From JBEBBU01 sp041158225 (lineage in GTDB: Bacteria > Pseudomonadota > Gammaproteobacteria > Methylococcales > Methylococcaceae): a stretch of DNA of 33,011 nucleotides. Below, one piece after another: positions 7,170-13,923 of the stretch (positions within the stretch are counted from its first letter, which is position 1; every line of letters begins with the position of its first letter). The position numbers and the translations under genes are program-made. The stretch is from NCBI GenBank assembly GCA_041158225.1, contig JBEBBU010000076.1, positions 1 to 33,011 of the forward strand, read 5' to 3'. Below the pieces are notes generated by a model, which was not told where the DNA came from, did not search any database, and saw only the letters and a list, made by a program, of their open reading frames with translations.

Positions 7170-7746
7170 GATTCTGCAGTGCCTTTACAGCCTGCGCACG
7201 ATGACTATAGATATTCTTTATTTCATCTGGAAGCTCTGCCACAGACATGCCCAGTGTTGGCACATAAAAAACAGGATCATAGCCAAACCCGCCATGCCCC
7301 CTCACCTCCCTGAGTAAAATGCCCTCCCAGCTACCCTGAGCAATCAGTGGGCAAGGATCCTCTGCATGCCGCATAAGAACCATCACGCAGCGGAATCTTG
7401 CTGTCCTGAATGGATCATCAATAGCCTGCATGGATACAAGCAGGCGCTGCATATTGTCATGATCGCTGGCATCCGGGCCCGCATAACGGGCAGAATAGAT
7501 ACCCGGCGCGCCATTCAGTGCATCGACCTCAATGCCGGAATCATCTGCCATGGTGGGTAATCCACTAAGCCTGGCCAGATGTCTCGCTTTGATGATGGCG
7601 TTCTCGACAAAGGTCAAGCCCGTCTCCTCAACCACCAGCCGGGTAAAATTATCCTGGGAAAGCAGTACATACCCCTGCGCTGCAAAAAGAGCATTCAGCT
7701 CCCTGCATTTTCCAGAATTTGTGGACGCTAACGCAATTTTTTTCAT
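7144..7746 (-). CDS. rdgB: RdgB/HAM1 XTP/dITP diphosphatase
   Basis: This enzyme hydrolyses non-canonical purine triphosphates (ITP, dITP, XTP) to monophosphates and so keeps them out of DNA and RNA. From ATG 7746 it is 200 residues, starting MKKIALASTNSGKCREL, the family's nucleotide-binding N-terminus. It has TFVENAIIKARHLA, MADDSGIEVDALNGAPGIYS with the catalytic acidic residues, and the signature GHGGFGYDPVF. A TTG six bases upstream of the chosen ATG is possible but unlikely. rdgB often sits directly behind rph. Here rph is on the same strand, but a carbonic anhydrase gene on the opposite strand lies between them. The 3' end overlaps mfnE by 26 bases, in convergent orientation. Confidence 0.95.
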   Translation of the reverse strand: MKKIALASTNSGKCRELNALFAAQGYVLLSQDNFTRLVVEETGLTFVENAIIKARHLARLSGLPTMADDSGIEVDALNGAPGIYSARYAGPDASDHDNMQRLLVSMQAIDDPFRTARFRCVMVLMRHAEDPCPLIAQGSWEGILLREVRGHGGFGYDPVFYVPTLGMSVAELPDEIKNIYSHRAQAVKALQNLMIEAATP

Positions 7747-7819
7747 AAGCAATGCTTCACTAATGCAGGCCAGCGTTTATATTACTGCCTCCCCCTCTTG
7801 GGAAAAAGGAGATTATGCG

Positions 7820-8398
7820 ATGACGAAAATTTTTGACGAGGTTCTTGCGGCCAATGCCGCCTATGTATCGACATTCAGCAAGGGACAACTGGCTCTGCCG
7901 CCAGCCCGAGGTTTCGCCATTCTCACCTGTATGGACGCAAGACTTGATCCTGCAAAATATGCAGGACTTTCAGAGGGAGACGCCCACGTCATAAGAAATG
8001 CTGGCGGACGCGCGAGTGATGATGCGATCCGTTCACTTGTCATTTCCCACAAACTGCTTGGCACCAATGAATGGTTTGTCATTCATCATACCAACTGTGG
8101 TATGGAACTGTTTACTAACGAGATCATGGGTGATCTTCTTGATGCCAGTCTCGACACCGCTTCCATTGATGAAAATGGCTGGCACGACCATGGCAATGGT
8201 CCCGGTAGTAGCGAGGGGCGCTTCATTAACTGGCTTACCATCAAACAGCAGTCAACGAGCGTTACAGAGGATGTCAAGCGGATTCGCGCAAGCACCATGG
8301 TACCAGGCAACATACCCATTTATGGCTTCGTCTATGATGTGACTTCAGGTAAACTGCTCGAAGTGCCCGAAGCCATGGCCGCCGGCAGAACCTGCTAG
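7820..8398 (+). CDS. Beta-class carbonic anhydrase
   Basis: It interconverts CO2 and bicarbonate with a zinc ion. The protein is 192 residues from ATG 7820, which has AAGGAG 8 bases upstream. The zinc ligands expected for the class are visible: Cys37 in CMDARLDP with the Asp39/Arg41 dyad, and His90 and Cys93 in HHTNCGM. EGDAHVIRNAGG and DDAIRSLVIS complete the active-site surroundings. It resembles the small beta-CAs of the Mycobacterium Rv1284 type, with an extra His/Gly-rich stretch (GWHDHGNGPGSSEG, about residues 120-133). It is monocistronic, lies opposite to and between rph and rdgB, and ends in a clear hairpin. In a C1-oxidising or autotrophic cell it probably handles CO2 released or fixed, which is an inference. 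Confidence 0.93.
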   Translation: MTKIFDEVLAANAAYVSTFSKGQLALPPARGFAILTCMDARLDPAKYAGLSEGDAHVIRNAGGRASDDAIRSLVISHKLLGTNEWFVIHHTNCGMELFTNEIMGDLLDASLDTASIDENGWHDHGNGPGSSEGRFINWLTIKQQSTSVTEDVKRIRASTMVPGNIPIYGFVYDVTSGKLLEVPEAMAAGRTC

Positions 8399-8407
8399 TC
8401 AGCTCCT

Positions 8408-8443
8408 CATCCCCGCAGACAGGCAAGATGCCATGCGGGGATG
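8408..8443. terminator. Hairpin between carbonic anhydrase gene and rph (convergent)
   Basis: CATCCCCGCA (8408-8417) pairs perfectly with TGCGGGGATG (8434-8443). The intervening 16 bases can add a small GGC/GCC stem. It lies 10 bases after the carbonic anhydrase stop and 14 bases past the rph stop on the other strand, so it probably terminates both transcripts. No long T-run is present. Confidence 0.65.
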
Positions 8444-8456
8444 ACAGCTATGGCTG

Positions 8457-9173
8457 TTATTCTGCCAGCACAGCGGCCTGCATGGCCATCAACCCGGTAA
8501 TACCGCTCTCTGCAATCGCCAGCATGCTGTCCAGCTCCTCACGTCTGAATGCATGACCTTCGGCTGTTCCCTGAATTTCGATGAATGCCCCAGCATCGTT
8601 CATGACGACATTCATGTCAGTTTCTGCCTCACAATCTTCTGCGTAATCCAGGTCAAGCACAGGAACACCACGGTAGATACCGACGGATATGGCCGCAACC
8701 TGTCCGTGCACTGGATTATTCCGGATCTTTCTGGCGCGCAACAGCTTGCTGGCTGCCAGTGCAACAGCAACATATCCACCAGTAATTGCAGCAGTTCTGG
8801 TTCCACCATCTGCCTGGATAACATCACAATCGACCGTAATGGTCCGCTCACCAAGTGCCTCAAGATTCAGACTGGCTCTCAGAGAGCGTCCGATCAGCCG
8901 CTGTATCTCCATGGTACGTCCGCCCTGCTTGCCTCTGGCAGCTTCACGCCCCATGCGCTCATGCGTCGATCTTGGCAACATACCGTATTCTGCGGTAATC
9001 CAGCCCGCCCCTTTACCTTTAAGAAAGGCCGGAACGCGCTCATCCACCGTCGCGGTACAAATGACTCTGGTATCACCAAATTCAACCAGCACAGAGCCCT
9101 CGGCGTGCTTGGTATAGTGCTTGGTGAATACAATATTTCTGAGCTCGTCCGCCCGTCTTCCACTTGGTCTCAT
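8457..9173 (-). CDS. rph: Ribonuclease PH
   Basis: RNase PH is a phosphate-dependent 3'-to-5' exonuclease that trims tRNA 3' ends. The 238-residue protein matches the family in length and begins MRPSGRRADELRN. It contains VLVEFGDTRVICTATV, the characteristic GWITAEYGMLPRSTHER, RLIGRSLRA, TVDCDVIQADGGTRTAAITG with the catalytic aspartates, and VLDLDYAEDCEAETDMN. A -10 element (TATAAT on the minus strand, 9195-9200) lies just upstream, within the neighbouring HAD gene's 3' end. Its usual partner rdgB is downstream on the same strand but separated by an opposite-strand carbonic anhydrase. Confidence 0.97.
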   Translation of the reverse strand: MRPSGRRADELRNIVFTKHYTKHAEGSVLVEFGDTRVICTATVDERVPAFLKGKGAGWITAEYGMLPRSTHERMGREAARGKQGGRTMEIQRLIGRSLRASLNLEALGERTITVDCDVIQADGGTRTAAITGGYVAVALAASKLLRARKIRNNPVHGQVAAISVGIYRGVPVLDLDYAEDCEAETDMNVVMNDAGAFIEIQGTAEGHAFRREELDSMLAIAESGITGLMAMQAAVLAE

Positions 9174-9194
9174 AAATTACCCGCAAATGCATTT

Positions 9195-9221
9195 ATTATA
9201 CCTATGAACCGCGCCGACCAA
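9195..9221 (-). promoter_or_regulatory. Candidate sigma70 promoter for rph
   Basis: On the minus strand a perfect TATAAT (9195-9200) is preceded, 15 bases away, by TTGGTC (9216-9221). The spacing is short, so the -35 is doubtful. The predicted start of transcription is about 15 bases before the rph ATG. It lies at the 3' end of the upstream HAD gene. Confidence 0.4.
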
Positions 9222-9888
9222 GCATCCGTCTCAGCTCGCGACTACAGGCATGCAGGTCATGGCAGCTTAAATGTGCCATGACCTGGGAGCTTTCTTCTGG
9301 ATGATCATGAACATAAATGCAGATGGCACCTGCGGAAACAGCGGCCAGAATACCAGTCGCACTGTCTTCAATCACTGCCACCCGGGATGGGCTGGTTTGC
9401 AACTTCGAGGCTGCGAGTAGAATGATGGCCGGATCAGGCTTTGGCCTGGCAACATCTTCCCGGCACAACAGGGTGAATGTTTTCAGTCGCATGGCCGATG
9501 CCGCAATGTTCATTGCGGCGTAAGCTCTCGGGCTATTGGTAGCAACGAGGTATGGAATGGCATCATGATCAAGAAAGGCAAGCAGCTCCATGGCGCCAGG
9601 CATGCAGGCGACCTCCTGACTTTTGATGATGTCTTGCCAGATCCGCTCCGCACCAGCCATAAACTGATGCCAGTGGTGCAATGGAATAATGCCCCCCTTC
9701 ATCCGGCTTTCCCATTCGATGGCACTGCATCCACGCAGCCCCTTCAGAGTGAGCGTATCAATATCGACGCCCAACGCTGAGGCTGCCATTGTCCAGGCCT
9801 GGGCATAAAGGCGCTCGGTATCAAGAAGCAGTCCGTCAAGATCAAGAACAACAGCGTCAATGCTGGATATTGCCTGTCCTGATGACAC
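9202..9888 (-). CDS. HAD-superfamily (subfamily IA) phosphatase
   Basis: The 228-residue protein has HAD motif I VVLDLDGLLLDTE near residue 12, motif II as LVATNSP near residue 115, and motifs III/IV as RPKPDPAIILLAA and VAVIEDSATGILAAVSAG. A helical cap lies between motifs I and II, as in phosphoglycolate phosphatase or beta-phosphoglucomutase-like enzymes. The substrate cannot be deduced. The start is GTG 9888, preceded by GAGGGAGAG, and it overlaps the end of the upstream nucleotidyltransferase by 32 bases, so the two are probably translated together. A phosphoglycolate or sugar-phosphate role would suit an autotroph, but nothing in the sequence decides this. Confidence 0.88.
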   Translation of the reverse strand: MSSGQAISSIDAVVLDLDGLLLDTERLYAQAWTMAASALGVDIDTLTLKGLRGCSAIEWESRMKGGIIPLHHWHQFMAGAERIWQDIIKSQEVACMPGAMELLAFLDHDAIPYLVATNSPRAYAAMNIAASAMRLKTFTLLCREDVARPKPDPAIILLAASKLQTSPSRVAVIEDSATGILAAVSAGAICIYVHDHPEESSQVMAHLSCHDLHACSRELRRMLGRRGS

Positions 9889-10864
9889 GAATATACTCTC
9901 CCTCGGCTTCTCTGGAACAACCCACGATCAGACGCATGCCAAATGCCGTGGCTTCAAGCAGGCCACAGGCTTCAACCCATTCACCATCCCATGCCTGACC
10001 TACATAAGTCTGGGTATAACAATGGATGGCGTGGATTTCATGATGATCAACCTCGTACACCGAGGGCTGATGAAATCCACGGCCTGCATCAATAACCCTG
10101 CAGCGCAGTGTCTGCAAGCCCTGTTTTCTGCCAGATACCGCCCCCATAGCCCTCATATATCCTGGAGCAACCAGCGCAATATCAAATTTTCGCCCGTTGA
10201 TGATACCCTGTGTGCCCTTCCTCTTTTCATGCCACTGATAGTCTTCCAGAGATCCCGGTCTGCCGCGTCTGATCCAGCTGGTTTCCAGTTCTGTATCATT
10301 CAGGGCCCTGATGCCGGCATATTCCTGTGATTGCGAATCTGTCAGCAGGCAGCGTCTCAGCGCGCTAAAGATGGTCTCATCATAAACCACCAGATCAATG
10401 TCCGACTGGCTATGCTGGGCATTCACAAGGGTTGAGCCTGTGATACCTATGCTGTCCATGGGGATGCCATAAGCGACGAAGACCGCCATCAATCCGGCAA
10501 TATCCAGAAAAACATCATGGGTGTAATGCTCTGAACCGATGTTTTCCATGATCTCCCTTAACCGGTAAACAGGTTTGTAGTGTCGTCGGATCATAGTGAG
10601 CGGGATCGCATGAATGTATGCATCATGCCGTTCTGTCTTGACGACCAGATCTGGATGATGCTGTTGCATCCATTGCATGGCATCACGAGTCTCAAGCTTT
10701 ATCATGTGGCCCCCCATGCAGTGATAACGTAACCATCCCGTTACATAGGCTTCGCTGCCAACTCCCTCATCAATCAAGGCAAAGAAAAGCCCATCCGCCG
10801 TTTCAACGAAGTCTCTGGGCAGATACTCTTCTCTTTCAGGATTGTGCATAATGATTTTTTTCAC
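9857..10864 (-). CDS. Archaeal-type predicted nucleotidyltransferase (COG2413-like)
   Basis: The 335-residue protein (GTG start 10864; ATG 10849 is an alternative) contains the minimal nucleotidyltransferase signature GITGSTLVNAQHSQSDIDLVVY near residue 140, with the paired metal-binding aspartates in SDIDL. Its N-terminus (LPRDFVETADGLFFALI, WLRYHCMGG) and a KPVYRLREIMEN segment resemble proteins I recall mainly from archaea. The C-terminal part (RVIDAGRGFHQPSVYEV) may bind nucleic acid or a small ligand. Function is unknown; nucleotide transfer to RNA, a protein or a small molecule is possible. It is coupled to the HAD phosphatase and divergent from moaC with only 14 bases between starts. 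The archaeal likeness fits an organism already carrying archaeal-type C1 genes, but transfer is an inference. Confidence 0.75.
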   Translation of the reverse strand: MKKIIMHNPEREEYLPRDFVETADGLFFALIDEGVGSEAYVTGWLRYHCMGGHMIKLETRDAMQWMQQHHPDLVVKTERHDAYIHAIPLTMIRRHYKPVYRLREIMENIGSEHYTHDVFLDIAGLMAVFVAYGIPMDSIGITGSTLVNAQHSQSDIDLVVYDETIFSALRRCLLTDSQSQEYAGIRALNDTELETSWIRRGRPGSLEDYQWHEKRKGTQGIINGRKFDIALVAPGYMRAMGAVSGRKQGLQTLRCRVIDAGRGFHQPSVYEVDHHEIHAIHCYTQTYVGQAWDGEWVEACGLLEATAFGMRLIVGCSREAEGEYIRVIRTGNIQH

Positions 10865-10878
10865 TTTCAGTTACCGAC

Positions 10879-11358
10879 ATGAACGAACTCAGCCATTTCA
10901 ACGCCAATGGTGATGCCCACATGGTAGATGTTTCTGCTAAATCCGCAAACCATCGTGAAGCCATTGCCTCCGGCCGCATCCTGATGCAACCAGAAACACT
11001 GGCGCTGATTGCATCAGGAAGTCACAAGAAGGGAGATGTTCTGGCTGTTGCAAGAATTGCCGGCATCATGGCATGTAAACGCACAGCCGAACTGGTACCC
11101 CTTTGCCATCAGGTTCCACTGTCACATGTGGCCATTGATTTCCGCATTGATAATGCCATGAACGCTGTCATCTGTGAGGCACGGGTGGCAACAGTGGCTG
11201 TCACGGGCATCGAAATTGAAGCTCTGCTCGCAGTTCAGATAAGCCTGCTGACCGTCTATGACATGTGCAAGGCTGTTGATCGAGGCATGATGATCGACAA
11301 GATTGGCCTCCTCAAAAAAAGCGGGGGGCGAACAGGTGAGTGGACAAGAGACACCTGA
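10879..11358 (+). CDS. moaC: MoaC, cyclic pyranopterin monophosphate synthase
   Basis: MoaC converts the MoaA product (3',8-cyclo-GTP) to cyclic pyranopterin monophosphate, the first stable intermediate of molybdenum cofactor synthesis. The 159-residue length and motifs fit the family: HFNANGDAHMVDVS at the N-terminus, MACKRTAELVPLCHQVPL in the middle, and GIEIEALLAVQISLLTVYDMCKAVD carrying the catalytic aspartate and lysine. It stands apart from moaD-moaE, which are about 14 kb away, and no moaA is seen. The end of the gene forms a two-stem hairpin followed by a T-run, so it is probably a single-gene transcript. Confidence 0.96.
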   Translation: MNELSHFNANGDAHMVDVSAKSANHREAIASGRILMQPETLALIASGSHKKGDVLAVARIAGIMACKRTAELVPLCHQVPLSHVAIDFRIDNAMNAVICEARVATVAVTGIEIEALLAVQISLLTVYDMCKAVDRGMMIDKIGLLKKSGGRTGEWTRDT

Positions 11359-11379
11359 AGCGCCCTCACTTGGTTTTTT
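11324..11379 (+). terminator. Intrinsic terminator of moaC
   Basis: An outer stem GGGGGCG (11324-11330) / CGCCCTC (11361-11367) encloses an inner stem CAGGTG (11333-11338) / CACCTG (11352-11357). Six bases after the outer stem comes a T6 run (11374-11379). The 5' part overlaps the last codons of moaC. Confidence 0.6.
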
Positions 11380-11385
11380 GCCTGA

Positions 11386-11691
11386 CTATATAACCGGAAT
11401 GGCATCCTGGTTAGCCGTGCCTTTCTGCAGCATGACTTTTTTCCGGAAGTACCAGGCAACAGCAACCGATACAAGAGCACCCGATACTTCAACCATGACG
11501 CCAGTAGCCATGGAATGGTGCTTCCAGCCATCACCGAGTAATGGCTTGAGAATAGCGTAAGTCCAGACAAAACGTGTCATATAAAAGACTACCAGGCCTC
11601 CTATCATCCACTGGAAGGCGTTAAGCTGCCTGTTAATGGCAGTCTGGTAGTACCAGAAGCATATCACCGCGGCAAGAAATCCTCCGACCAT
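11386..11691 (-). CDS. Small membrane protein of unknown function
   Basis: The 101-residue protein has three hydrophobic segments at about residues 2-19, 27-48 and 64-82, with aromatic-rich first and second helices (FWYY, FYMTRFVWTY) and a basic turn (WYFRKK) after the third. I do not recognise a family. GGAGAG lies 7 bases before the ATG at 11691, supporting translation. It follows folA on the same strand after 102 bases, which hold a weak CCCGCA/TGCGGG hairpin (11719-11743), so it may be either the last gene of that run or separately expressed. It converges with moaC. Confidence 0.7.
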   Translation of the reverse strand: MVGGFLAAVICFWYYQTAINRQLNAFQWMIGGLVVFYMTRFVWTYAILKPLLGDGWKHHSMATGVMVEVSGALVSVAVAWYFRKKVMLQKGTANQDAIPVI

Positions 11692-11793
11692 ACTGTATCT
11701 CTCCCTATGAGGTTGATACCCGCATTCACAGGTTGTCTGCGGGCATTAAAGCCCCAGTATCCTGTTTGTTCTACTATCATGCTGTGATGCTTT

Positions 11794-12282
11794 TCACGCT
11801 TTTCTATGCCAGGTTTCATAGCGGTAGGGATATTCAAATGCGCTGTCATCATGAATGACCTCCCTGTGCGAGCATTGCCAGTCCTGCTCGTAACATGGAA
11901 ATGTCACTGAGCCCGTATAGTCATGCTCAATGATCGTGAGTATCAGCTGTTCTGCAACAGGCAACATGGCTTTATATAACTGCCCGCCACCAATAATCAT
12001 CACTTCAGGTTCGTGCCCGCAACAGGTATCTATCTCACGGGTTGATCCGATCAGGACAGCACCAGGACAGGCCTGATAACCCGGATCACGGCTTATCACG
12101 ATATTCAGACGTCCCGGAAGCACTCGACCAATAGCCTCGTGTGTTTTCCTGCCCATCACAACAGGCTTCCCCAGTGTCAGCGCCCTGAAGCGTTTAAGAT
12201 CAGCAGGATGATGCCACGGCATGCCGGCACCATCGCCAATGACGCGGTTTCTGTCCATGGCCACGATCATGCTTATTTTCAT
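11794..12282 (-). CDS. folA: Dihydrofolate reductase
   Basis: DHFR reduces dihydrofolate to tetrahydrofolate with NADPH. The 162-residue protein starts MKISMIVAMDRNRVIGD and has the substrate-binding MPWHHPADLKRFRALT with the conserved acidic residue, PVVMGRKTHEAIGR for NADPH, NIVISRD, and EVMIIGGGQLYK. The ATG overlaps the thyA stop (ATGA), the usual thyA-folA coupling in which DHFR regenerates the dihydrofolate made by ThyA. Its presence shows that this organism keeps an ordinary folate pool beside the H4MPT pathway. Confidence 0.97.
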   Translation of the reverse strand: MKISMIVAMDRNRVIGDGAGMPWHHPADLKRFRALTLGKPVVMGRKTHEAIGRVLPGRLNIVISRDPGYQACPGAVLIGSTREIDTCCGHEPEVMIIGGGQLYKAMLPVAEQLILTIIEHDYTGSVTFPCYEQDWQCSHREVIHDDSAFEYPYRYETWHRKA

Positions 12283-13073
12283 ACAGCCACTGCACCCTTG
12301 ATATGAGGATGGCTCATGTAATTTCTCAGGGTAATATCTTCGTAGGTGTAGGCATCTATCGAGCTCACACCGGTTTTTATTTCAATGGATGGCAAGGCAT
12401 AGGGGGTTCTTCTGATCTGCTCCTGAGCCTGTTCAAAATGATTGGCATAAAGATGCACATCACCACCTGTCCAGATAAGCTCCCCTGGTTGCAATCCAGT
12501 CTGTTCAGCTAAAAGATGGGTAAGTAACGCATAGCTGGCAATATTGAATGGCAAGCCCAGAAACACATCTACCGATCGCATCTGGAAAGACAGCGACAGG
12601 CGGTTATCTGCAACATAGCACTGAAATGCATAGTGACAGGGAGGTAGCGCCATGGATGCTATATCCGCAGGATTCCAGGCGCTGACCAGAAGACGCCTGG
12701 AATGCGGCTGGCTACGAATCTCTTCCACAAGCCTTGCGATCTGGTCAATGCGGGTGCCTGAAGGTCCCTCCCAACTACGCCACTGGACACCGTATACCGG
12801 ACCAAGATCTCCGCGACTGTCAGCCCATTCATCCCAGATCGTCACGCCATGTTCATTAAGGTAGCGGATATTGTCTGCACCCTGCAGAAACCACAAGAGT
12901 TCATGGACGACAGACTTGAAGTGTATTTTTTTTGTGGTGAGCAACGGAAATCCGTCAGCAAGATCGAACCGCATCTGCCTCATAAACACACTTCGAATAC
13001 CAGTCCCGGTCCTGTCCATCCTGATATAGGGGATATCAATCAGTTCCTTCAGAAGATCCAGATATTTTTGCAC
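12279..13073 (-). CDS. thyA: Thymidylate synthase (ThyA)
   Basis: ThyA methylates dUMP to dTMP using methylene-tetrahydrofolate. The 264-residue length is identical to that of the E. coli enzyme. Visible motifs are RMDRTGTGIRSVF, PLLTTKKIHFKSVVHELLWF, DLGPVYGVQWRSW, the catalytic cysteine in MALPPCHYAFQ, RSVDVFLGLPFNIASYA and DVHLYANH. The start is GTG 13073, 3 bases after the lgt stop. lgt-thyA-folA in this order is a common gammaproteobacterial-type arrangement; here it continues from gyrB. Confidence 0.98.
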   Translation of the reverse strand: MQKYLDLLKELIDIPYIRMDRTGTGIRSVFMRQMRFDLADGFPLLTTKKIHFKSVVHELLWFLQGADNIRYLNEHGVTIWDEWADSRGDLGPVYGVQWRSWEGPSGTRIDQIARLVEEIRSQPHSRRLLVSAWNPADIASMALPPCHYAFQCYVADNRLSLSFQMRSVDVFLGLPFNIASYALLTHLLAEQTGLQPGELIWTGGDVHLYANHFEQAQEQIRRTPYALPSIEIKTGVSSIDAYTYEDITLRNYMSHPHIKGAVAV

Positions 13074-13076
13074 TGT

Positions 13077-13913
13077 TCAGTTTTCCGTTCTGATGTCATT
13101 GGCATGTTCCACGTGAATCTTTTTTTCGATGGCAGGATGATGGATAGCGTGACGTATCATCAGGCCACCCAAAATAAAGACGGGAATGGTCAGAACCTGC
13201 CCCATGGTTAACCAGCCACCCAGAAGGTAACCAATCTGCGCATCAGGAACACGAATGAACTCGACAAGAAACCTGATCACGGCATATCCGGTAAAGAAAA
13301 CGCCAGTGATGTATCCTGAGCCACGTCTGCGCTGCCCCAGCAGATAGAGCAGACAACCGAGTAATATGCCCTCGCCTCCTGCTTCGTACAACTGGGAAGG
13401 ATGCCGTGGCAACCCATCAGCTGCTGGAAAAATCATGCCCCATGGAAGACTTGTGGGGGCGCCCCACAATTCTCCATTGATAAAATTTCCAATCCGCCCC
13501 GCAAAAAGTCCTATGGGTACATAACGGAAAACAAGATCCATAAGATCCAGAAGAGGCACCCCAATAACACGGGCATATAGCCATCCTCCCAGAACGCCTC
13601 CCATGAGCCCCCCATGGAAAGACATACCTCCTTCCCATACCCTGAAGAGAAGAACGGGGTCATGCAGAAAAGCAGTCATGTTATAGAAAAAGGTATAACC
13701 AATCCTGCCCCCAACGACCAGGCCAAGGGCAACATAGAAGATAAGATCTTCAACCTGGGCCTCATTGCAGGGGAAATGTCCATCAGCAATCACGCGTTTT
13801 CTGGCAAGGTACCAGGTAGCCGAAATACCTATGACATACATCAGACCATACCAGTGCACCTGCAATGGGCCAATCTGCAACGCAACTGGATCAATATGCG
13901 GGTATGCGATCAT
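13077..13913 (-). CDS. lgt: Prolipoprotein diacylglyceryl transferase
   Basis: Lgt is the inner-membrane enzyme that moves diacylglycerol from phosphatidylglycerol to the lipobox cysteine of prelipoproteins. The 278-residue, largely hydrophobic protein has HWYGLMYVIG near the N-terminus, the essential histidine in SFHGGLMGG, the Lgt signature GRIGNFINGELWG, and RHPSQLYEA. It lies 10 bases after gyrB and 3 before thyA, within a continuous minus-strand run. Its C-terminal codons contain an imperfect parS-like sequence. Confidence 0.97.
   Translation of the reverse strand: MIAYPHIDPVALQIGPLQVHWYGLMYVIGISATWYLARKRVIADGHFPCNEAQVEDLIFYVALGLVVGGRIGYTFFYNMTAFLHDPVLLFRVWEGGMSFHGGLMGGVLGGWLYARVIGVPLLDLMDLVFRYVPIGLFAGRIGNFINGELWGAPTSLPWGMIFPAADGLPRHPSQLYEAGGEGILLGCLLYLLGQRRRGSGYITGVFFTGYAVIRFLVEFIRVPDAQIGYLLGGWLTMGQVLTIPVFILGGLMIRHAIHHPAIEKKIHVEHANDIRTEN
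13105..13120. other. parS-like site (two mismatches), in lgt
   Basis: TGTTCCACGTGAATCT keeps the TGTTNCACGTGAA core of parS and differs from the consensus only at two bases of the right arm. Alone it would be weak evidence, but it lies within 4 kb of a perfect and a near-perfect site. Confidence 0.5.
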
Positions 13914-13923
13914 TGGCTATCCT

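Noticed and set aside
7532..7819. Long N-terminal extension of the carbonic anhydrase
   Set aside because: It is antisense to rdgB; ATG 7820 has a strong ribosome site and gives the normal family start.
8553..9281. 242-codon plus-strand open frame opposite rph
   Set aside because: No recognisable family sequence; rph on the other strand is fully conserved, so this is a shadow frame.
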